Source: Takashimella koratensis (taxonomy: Eukaryota; Basidiomycota; Tremellomycetes; Trichosporonales; Tetragoniomycetaceae). From it: a stretch of 64,000 nt of DNA. The stretch is taken from the NCBI GenBank assembly GCA_003116875.1, contig BCKT01000007.1:670365-734364 (forward strand). The letters run 5' to 3'. This document shows, piece by piece, positions 57,457 through 64,000 of this stretch. A model generated the notes under the pieces. That model saw nothing but the letters and a program-made list of their open reading frames with translations, made no database searches and was not told the origin of the DNA. Position 1 is the first letter of the stretch. Each line of letters opens with the position of its first letter. Both the position numbers and the translations under genes were made by a program.

Positions 57457-60400
57457 TCACAACTCATCATGCGCCATTGCCCCATCCGCCTCCTCCTCCT
57501 CCTCCGCCTTCGCCTCCGCCTCCCCGGCACCTGCGGCCGCAGCCTGCCTCTTAAACTCTTGCCAATCAATAAAATCCCCTCCCATCCCCGCAGCATCCGC
57601 AAACCCAGCCATCGGGTTCCCAGCGTCGTCGTCATCGTCGTCTACGCCGTCTTCGGGCAATGGACCGACAGCTGTAGGAGGGGCCGGCTTGACTCGAGAG
57701 TCGGCTTTGGCGTTCTCGTCGACTCCAAGTGTACGGCGTAGCATAGCTTCGATACGTTCAAAGTATCTACCAGCAAAGCTCGTCAGCAAAGTTTTCTTAG
57801 TTTCCATTATCTTAATCTCGGCCCGTATATCTTGATGCTTGGGTTGTGGAAGCGCACTCACGAAGTCGGATCAGGGACGTTGAATCCACTCCTAACCAAA
57901 GCGGTATCAAACAAGACTTTAACTTCTTCACCCACATCCTCGCCATCGACGATCCGGTCCAAGAGCCCCTCGATGAGTGGAGATTTAGGGTTGATCTCGA
58001 GTACTTTTGGGAGGTTTTTCATCATTTGGAACATGGGGTCGTTCTCAGCGTCAGCTTGAGCCGCCATGACTCTTGCCATGTTAGCTGACCAGCCCATCGA
58101 GTCTGCAGTGAGTCAGTACCTGATGACTAAAATTGTTAGAGGTAAGGGTGAAGGAGAGACGTACCGACGACAATGGTGCAGGGCGAAGTGACGAGTCGAT
58201 TGGTGAGAATGACTGCGGAGGGTTAGTCAACTCTCTTCACACTCATTTCCTATCATCTCCTCATCCCCAATCATCCCCTCCCAGCCAAAACACCTATCCC
58301 TTGAACCCCAACTCACCATCGCTAACCTGTCCCTTGAGTTCATCCTTCAACCACTCAATCAGGGGCTTGAACGCGACCTTCTGAGCTTCCAACTCTTTCT
58401 TCTCCGCTTCGTCTTCGTTCTCATCCCCATACTTCAGCCCCTTCTTCGAGACATCCTGCGTCTTCATGCCCATGAAGTTGTTGAGAGCCGACATCATGGG
58501 CTCGTCAGAGGGAAGGTTGAGAAGGAGGACTTCGTAACCCCTAGCCTTGAGTTTCTCGACAAAGGGAGATCGGGTGAGGTCTTCACGTTTCTCGCCAACA
58601 CCAGCGATGTAGTAGATCTGCCCGTGGCCTCTGTCAGTAACTCTTTCTCATTCACATTCCAATCCATCAAATCCTGTCTTCAATCGATCGAACAACAACT
58701 CACCTGCTTCTGACCCTCTTTGCGGTTTTCAACATACTGCTCAAGTGAGGTATACTCCGACCTCGTACTCTCAAACCTCAACAACTTGGCAAGTTTGACT
58801 TTGTCCTTGTCCCCTTCTAACAACCCAATTCTAAGCGCGTTCCCATACAACTTGGCGACTTGCTTGTACCGTTCGGGCTCGGTCTCTGCGAGTCGGGTGA
58901 AGAGGTCGATCGCTTTACGGATAAGGATACGTTGGAGCTGTTTAAGGAATCGGTGGTTTTGAAGCGTCTCGCGAGATACGTTGAGTCTAGAGTTGGGCAA
59001 GGGGTTAGCGCTTGGTCAGGTCTGAGGAATAATATTGGTCGGGGTTCGCGGTAGAGGCTCACGGAAGGTCATCGGCTGTATTGTCAGCTCGGGTTATCAT
59101 CGGTCAAGCTCACCATCAACAGTCACTTTGAGGAAACTGAGCCATCGAGGCATGTACTCCTCCCCCAGATCGTCGGTGATAAACACGCGCTTGACCATAA
59201 GTCGAACGTTCCTTATCCCGCTCGCAATCTTCTGCCAAAAGTCCTTGGGCAGTTCGGATGGGATGTACATGAGAGCGCGGTACGATACGCCTGATTGTGT
59301 ATCCCCCTGTTTCCTAGATCAGCATCGTCCTCATCCACCGTGTCAAGCACAATATGTCGAATCAAACACCGGGCCTCTTCATTCACCTTGAAATGAGACC
59401 ACCCCAGCGGCTCGGCCGAATCCTTTGCGACAGCCTTGTAAAACTCGACATACTCCTCGTCTTTGACCTCCTTGGGCTCACGCATCCAGATAGGCGGTTT
59501 ATCGTTCACGCGGACCCATTTGTCGTTGATTTCCCATTCTTGCTCAGGAGACTGCTCAGTCTCCTCCTCCAGGTCATCGGCGGGGGTCTGGGGTGCTACA
59601 GGGATCTTGGTCCGTTCTTTGATGAAGATTGGGAAGGTAGTGGAGAATGTAGAGTGTTTGTCGCTGATCACATGTTAGCTTGGTATTCAAGAAGAGGTTC
59701 AAGTTTTCTTTCAAGTTGCCTTGGGGCGCAAAGAGAGTAGGTGAAGAGTGTAGGTGAAAGATGACGTACATGAGGTTCTTAAGATTAGTCACCGATAAGA
59801 AATCCATATCTTCTTCTTGGATATCCAAGACAATCTCTGTCCCTCGACCCAATGTGTTACCCCTGGGATCAGGGAAGATCTCAAACGTGTCGCCAGAGGA
59901 AGACGATGTGAATGTGTGTTGGATCGGGTTCGGGTTGGAATCTGTTGGTGGAGGGAGGGAAGAGACGCGGACGGTCGGAGAGACGAGGAAGCAGCTGTAG
60001 AAGCCGAGACCTGGTGGGGTTAGCCAGAAGCCAGACGCAAGATGGAGAGGGGAAGGTGATAATGGATAGGAAGAGAAACACCCAGACTCACCGAACTGTC
60101 CGATGAGGTTACTATCAGCACTTCCTGCCTCGTCGGCGCGCTTGAGGAACTCGTTAGTTCCCGAGCGCGCGATCGTGCCGAGGTTCTTTGCAAGATCGTC
60201 TTTGCTCATCCCGATACCGGTATCTATCCGTCAAGGTGGTCAGCAGTCGTCCCCTACCAGAAGTTTCCGCTTTGTCCTTTGACGGATCGCAGTGTTGCCC
60301 AAACCACAAGAGCTCCACCTCTACCAGTGCAACACGACACAGGATCGACGTAGGGAGATCGACCAGAACTCACCCCGAATGACTAAATTACCCGTTCGTC

Positions 60401-60816
60401 CACCTTCATCCAACCTCACTTCAATAGTCACATTCCCCTCGCCGGCACTCATCACTCCCCTATCGGTAAGTGCGGTGATTCGAAGCTTCTCCAGCGCGTC
60501 ATTGGCGTTGGACAAGAGTTCTCGGAGGAACACGTCTTTGTGTGAGTAAAGCGAGTGGATGACGAGGGAGCGGAGGCGAGTGATGTCGGACTAGACGGGG
60601 TGAAGGCGGTGAAGAGTGTAGTGGGAGAGTGAGTCAGTGAAGCTGAAGAGAGAACTTTGGAAGAGACTTGAGAGAGTGGTGGGAGAAGGCTGGCGGACCA
60701 GGGACACTCACCTCGTAGCGATGGGTCTCGGCACCTGCCTCGGCGTCCGCGGCGTACACTGCAAAAGGTGCAATCAGCGCCGCAGCACCCCATACGAGGA
60801 TATGATGCAGCCTCAT
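57457..60816 (-). CDS. HSP90B1: ER-resident Hsp90 (GRP94/endoplasmin type) with HDEL
   Basis: ATP-dependent chaperone of the ER lumen. Twelve exons from the start: 60816-60712, 60590-60374, 60223-60092, 60010-59770, 59663-59370, 59313-59114, 59075-59063 (13 nt), 58986-58704, 58617-58317, 58212-58165, 58102-57862, 57766-57457 (794 residues). Signal peptide 1-22 (ILVWGAAALIAPFAVYA). The GHKL ATPase domain has FLRELLSNANDALEKLRI, DTGIGMSKDDLAKNLGTIAR and a GQFGLGFYSCFLV lid segment. The middle domain has IWMREPKEV and the DDLPLNVSRETLQ signature. The C-terminal dimerisation part has SPCTIVVDSMGWSANMARVM; an acidic tail ends in MAHDEL. Signal peptide plus HDEL place it in the ER, unlike cytosolic Hsp90 (MEEVD). 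Fungi such as Saccharomyces lack this paralogue. Confidence 0.93.
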
Positions 60817-61218
60817 GATGTTGTCTGTGGTTGAGGCAAGAGGTAAGAGCTATTGAGTGGAGAGTAAAGGTATAAAGGGAGGAGGAGGATGGAGCAAACC
60901 ACCTGACACGTATGAGACGCGGACCGGACACGTCGAAATTTCCGCCTGTTTCGAAAGCCGAGGCAGGGACCTCCACTCCACCCCACTGCTGGATACTCTA
61001 CTGTACCCCAGTCAGTCCCTTGACTCACTACCCACAACCAAACTGCCCAAGAGTCTAGCCCATGCATGATACGACAGTAATGGATAGCGCACGCCATGAT
61101 TTGCGCTTATTAGACTAACAACGGTGACCATAGTCTCACATTCCAGTCTTTTCTTCACTCCTCCCTCTCCTCACACGACTATCGCTACTACACTTCGCAC
61201 GCCATTACCGGCCCAAGC
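60817..61218. other. Promoter region of the ER Hsp90 gene / 3' flank of SYF1
   Basis: About 400 bp. It holds two ACGTGTC boxes (minus-strand reading) close to the Hsp90 start and otherwise nothing recognisable. Confidence 0.5.
60905..60933 (-). promoter_or_regulatory. Paired ACGTGTC boxes upstream of ER Hsp90
   Basis: Two exact GACACGT strings on the plus strand (ACGTGTC on the gene strand) at 60905-60911 and 60927-60933, 22 bp apart, about two helical turns, and 89-117 bp upstream of the ATG. ACGTG is the core bound by Hac1/XBP1-type bZIP factors of the unfolded protein response; a UPR role is inference. Confidence 0.4.
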
Positions 61219-64000
61219 TTAAAACTCATCGTCGTCCATCTCGATCGCATCGGGATTAGCACCAGCTTCAACTTGCACGTCGACCTCTGCTGGTGCTGCC
61301 CCGTTCCCCCCACCCTTCGGCAACGTCGAGGCCACAAACATTGGTGCCCCACCGGGCCGTGGTGCCGCCGCAGCCTGTGCTCGCTCCATCGCAGCCATAG
61401 GGTCCGCAGCGTCCTTGGCAGCCGCCGCAGCGGCGTCGGTGGGTTTCTCAGTACCCTTGGATGCAGCAGACGCTTGAGCGGCGATGAATGACGATTCGGT
61501 ATTATAGGATGCTTGAACTCCACGCTTGATTCGGAGCATCTCGCGGAAAGTGTCTTCGGATCCGGTGTCAACTACAGGGGGAAAGGAAGGTTAGCAGATG
61601 ATCCATACCCCTACGAGAAGGCCAACATGCAAGCATGCTAGACTAGTACACACTGCCCTGCCGAAACTAAACTCACTCTCAAACGAGTTCCATTCCGTCC
61701 AGAACTCGGGGGTAACCCTCGGGTCGCAAAACTGGCTCGCGTGCGCATAAATCGCTCTTGCTCGATCGATTTCGCCCAATTTCCGCTCCATCTGCGCGAA
61801 ACGTCGACACATGATCGCCGTTTCCCTATCTGGCATTGCCTCGAGAGCGCGCTCATAAATCGGCCTCGTCGCTGGCAACCCAAAGTTGGCTGTCGCTTTC
61901 GCAATATAGATTGTGAACATCTCAAACTTGTCGCTATCTTGCACAGTCGAGGCGGCGCGGTCGTAGATTCCCATAGCGCGTTTCGCGAGACCATGCTCTT
62001 CCTCGAGCTTGGCGTACATCAGGTACAGTGGCTTGCAGAACTTTGGAGGACAGTTTTCTAATGCCTGCTCGAACAAATCACGCGCACGCTCCAGTTTCTT
62101 CCCCCCGTATCGCTTGACAAACTTGGACAAGTAGATGTTCCAGATCTCAAAAGCGATGGGGAAATGGAAGAGCTCGATTCCTCGTTCGTAGACTTTGAAA
62201 CTCTCTTCAAAGTACTTGTTCTCCTCGAGGAATCCAGCGTAGTTGACGATCACTTGTGCGTTGGCGATTTTCAGCTCCATGATCTTGTCGTAGACGGCCT
62301 TTGTCGAATCGACGGACCCGATCGACTCCTCCAGGTCGCTGTAGAACGACCAAAGCTTGAGCGATTTGAACAGACGCGTTTGAGGAGGAAGCGTATCGTT
62401 GTAGTAGTCGATCTTGGTGTTCTTCGGCACCGTCGTTGCTCGCTGCATGAGCTTGACCGCTTGCTCGTAGTTCCTGGGAAAAAGGGATCAACGGTCAGCG
62501 GACCGAAACACAAGATACTCTTCACTGCTAAGCGCCCCCGACGCCTAACTCACTCGTTGCGCAACTCAAGCTCGGCCCACTCGCACCAAACCTCTGCGAG
62601 CTCATCGACATTCTTGAACGGCACTTTGACCGCTTTTTCTAGGATCTTCCTCGCAGCTTCCAGATCCGGCTCGTTCCTCGGCCCCCCTGTCTCTGGATCC
62701 TTCGAGCCCCCCTCTTCGTAGAATTTCGCAAAGTTGACGTAGAGCGGGTACATTGGTCCTGTCGCTTTCCGGGGATTAATCGTATCCAGCGCCTTGAGGT
62801 ACGTCTCCACGACCTTTGCGTCATCATCGGCATGCAGGGCCACCCGTTTCTCCCACTCGACCACTTCGTTCGGGTTTCGGCGGAGCAAGACGTCATTGAC
62901 GAGGAACGGTCGGCGGTCCATCAATGCCTCAAAGCTCTTCATCCGCTCGTCCAACTCCTCCTCTGTCTCGGCAGCATCAAACTCCTCGTCCTCTGCGTTC
63001 TCCTCATCCGCCAGCGCATCCATCAACGTCGAGATCATCGTCTCTGAGAACTCGGCGTAGGCGTCAAAGATCTGGGTAAAGTCTCGAATCGTCACGACGG
63101 TCGCTAAACCACGCTCAAACGTTGCGGTTGCTCGGTCGAATTCGCCTCGCTTGATCCAGTACGTCGCGAGACCTGTCCAAAGACGACCTGCTTGATCCCT
63201 ATACACTTGGAGGCCGTCGCGCTCAATGATCCCCTCGACGTCCAGCAGCCGGGTATTTGATGGATCGGTATCTTCATCAACCTCGACGTCGTCGGTAGTC
63301 GCCTTGGCTTTGCTCGTGCCTCCAAGAACCTTAGGAGGCTTGAACATGGTCCCCTGGGCGTTGGTCGGTACCGGTGGACCAGCGATCCGCATCAACCGAC
63401 CCTCGACGCTCGCAGGCTCCTCTACTGCCTTCTCACTCTCCTTCTCAGCCTCGACCTCCTCTTCCACCGCTTTTGTCGCCGCTTGAAGCTCCAACGTCTG
63501 CTCCTCGTCCATCCCAACCTCCTCGGCGTACCGCTCAACGAGCTCAAGGAAATCGACGAACAACTGGTAAGGCGATTTCCCCTCGAGCGAGGAATACAAG
63601 TTCTTCTGTGCCCGGCGAGCGAGAAGCAAAAGGTATTTGGCCGCGGCCAGGGGTCGTGGTGGCTCGGCGTCCAAGAGGTAGGTAATGTGTCGTTCTGTCA
63701 ACGACATGTCGACCTGTACAATTGCCAGCGTCAGCAAACATCCCACCTCCAGCATCCTCCCCACTCACCTTGAGGTATCTCCGCCATACCCTCTCGCCGA
63801 CCTCTCCGCCCATCATCTCCGCCCAGCGCAAATACATTCCCCACACCCTTCCGTGCAAACTCGGCGGCAGTGTCCTCAGCGCCCTATCAAACGTCCTCCT
63901 CGCATAAGTCCGCTTGAACGTCGGCGGGCATTTAGGGTGGAACACCATTGAGAGGTGCATCAACCAAGGGACTGGGAGGTGGCTCAACCACGCCAACATC
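61219..64000 (-). CDS. SYF1: Pre-mRNA splicing factor Syf1 (XAB2), 5' end outside window
   Basis: HAT-repeat scaffold of the NineTeen/Prp19-associated complex in the spliceosome. Visible exons, 5' to 3': (beyond 64000)-63769, 63713-62554, 62473-61677, 61571-61219. Repeated HAT motifs run through the whole protein, for example YARRTFDRALRTLP, RVWGMYLRWAEMM, AVYDKIMELKIANAQVIVNY, KVYERGIELFHFPIAFEIWN and RPIYERALEAMPDRETAIMC. The conserved Syf1 C-terminal block EDTFREMLRIKRGVQASYN follows, then an Ala-rich, acidic end EMDDDEF. An ATG at 63999 lies in frame, but Syf1 proteins extend further upstream, so the N-terminus is missing here. All three visible joins keep frame. Confidence 0.94.

Overview
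This window looks like nuclear chromosomal DNA of a basidiomycete fungus, most likely a Tremellomycete-type yeast. The reasons are densely intron-split genes (most introns about 50-120 nt, GTRNGT donors, CTRAY-like branch points), a moderately GC-rich coding sequence, pyrimidine-rich leaders, and a gene set that includes DASH/Dam1, a CAAX-tailed Sel1 protein, Cys-module GH18 chitinases and an intron-bearing tRNA-Ser. No bacterial operon, plasmid, phage or CRISPR feature is visible. I rebuilt exon structures by hand from splice signals and reading-frame phase. Every listed join is in frame from start to stop unless stated.

Layout. 0-16 kb: a small C-terminal-anchor membrane protein, a RhoGEF-like protein, uracil phosphoribosyltransferase (14 exons, several microexons), a seven-knuckle CCHC zinc protein (Gis2/CNBP type), then the divergent pair RPN13 (-) and an ACAD10/11-type phosphotransferase (+), followed by an unrecognised AT-richer two-exon gene. 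16-29 kb: mitochondrial uL3 (-) and a Sel1/Skt5-like protein (+) share a promoter region, then a GxSxG lipase (-), PRKRIP1 (+), a seven-TM protein (-) and a helical-repeat protein (-). 29-39 kb: DAM1 (+) and CDC73 (-) converge; next come a possible frameshifted gene relic, tRNA-Ser(GCU) with a 30-nt intron, a ligase IV-type DNA ligase without BRCT domains, and BFR1 (-). 39.6-48 kb: four tandem minus-strand genes for secreted wall proteins, three GH18 chitinases and one member with only the Cys module and Ser/Thr tail. 48-64 kb: WDR7/rabconnectin-3 beta (-), complex I NDUFB9 (-), histone H3 (+), an isochorismatase-like hydrolase (+), an endoplasmic Hsp90 (GRP94 type, HDEL tail, -) and SYF1 (-, cut by the window end).

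How the genes fit together. Most are unrelated housekeeping genes sharing short divergent or convergent intergenic gaps. Two themes stand out: cell-wall chitin (the GH18 cluster plus the Skt5-like protein) and chromosome or transcription biology (Dam1, Cdc73, DNA ligase, H3, Bfr1). The most striking items are a GRP94-type ER Hsp90 in a fungus, a histone H3 with four extra residues between K27 and the usual K36 context, the duplicated and partly decayed chitinase array, a BRCT-less ligase IV, and very small exons (8 nt and 9 nt).
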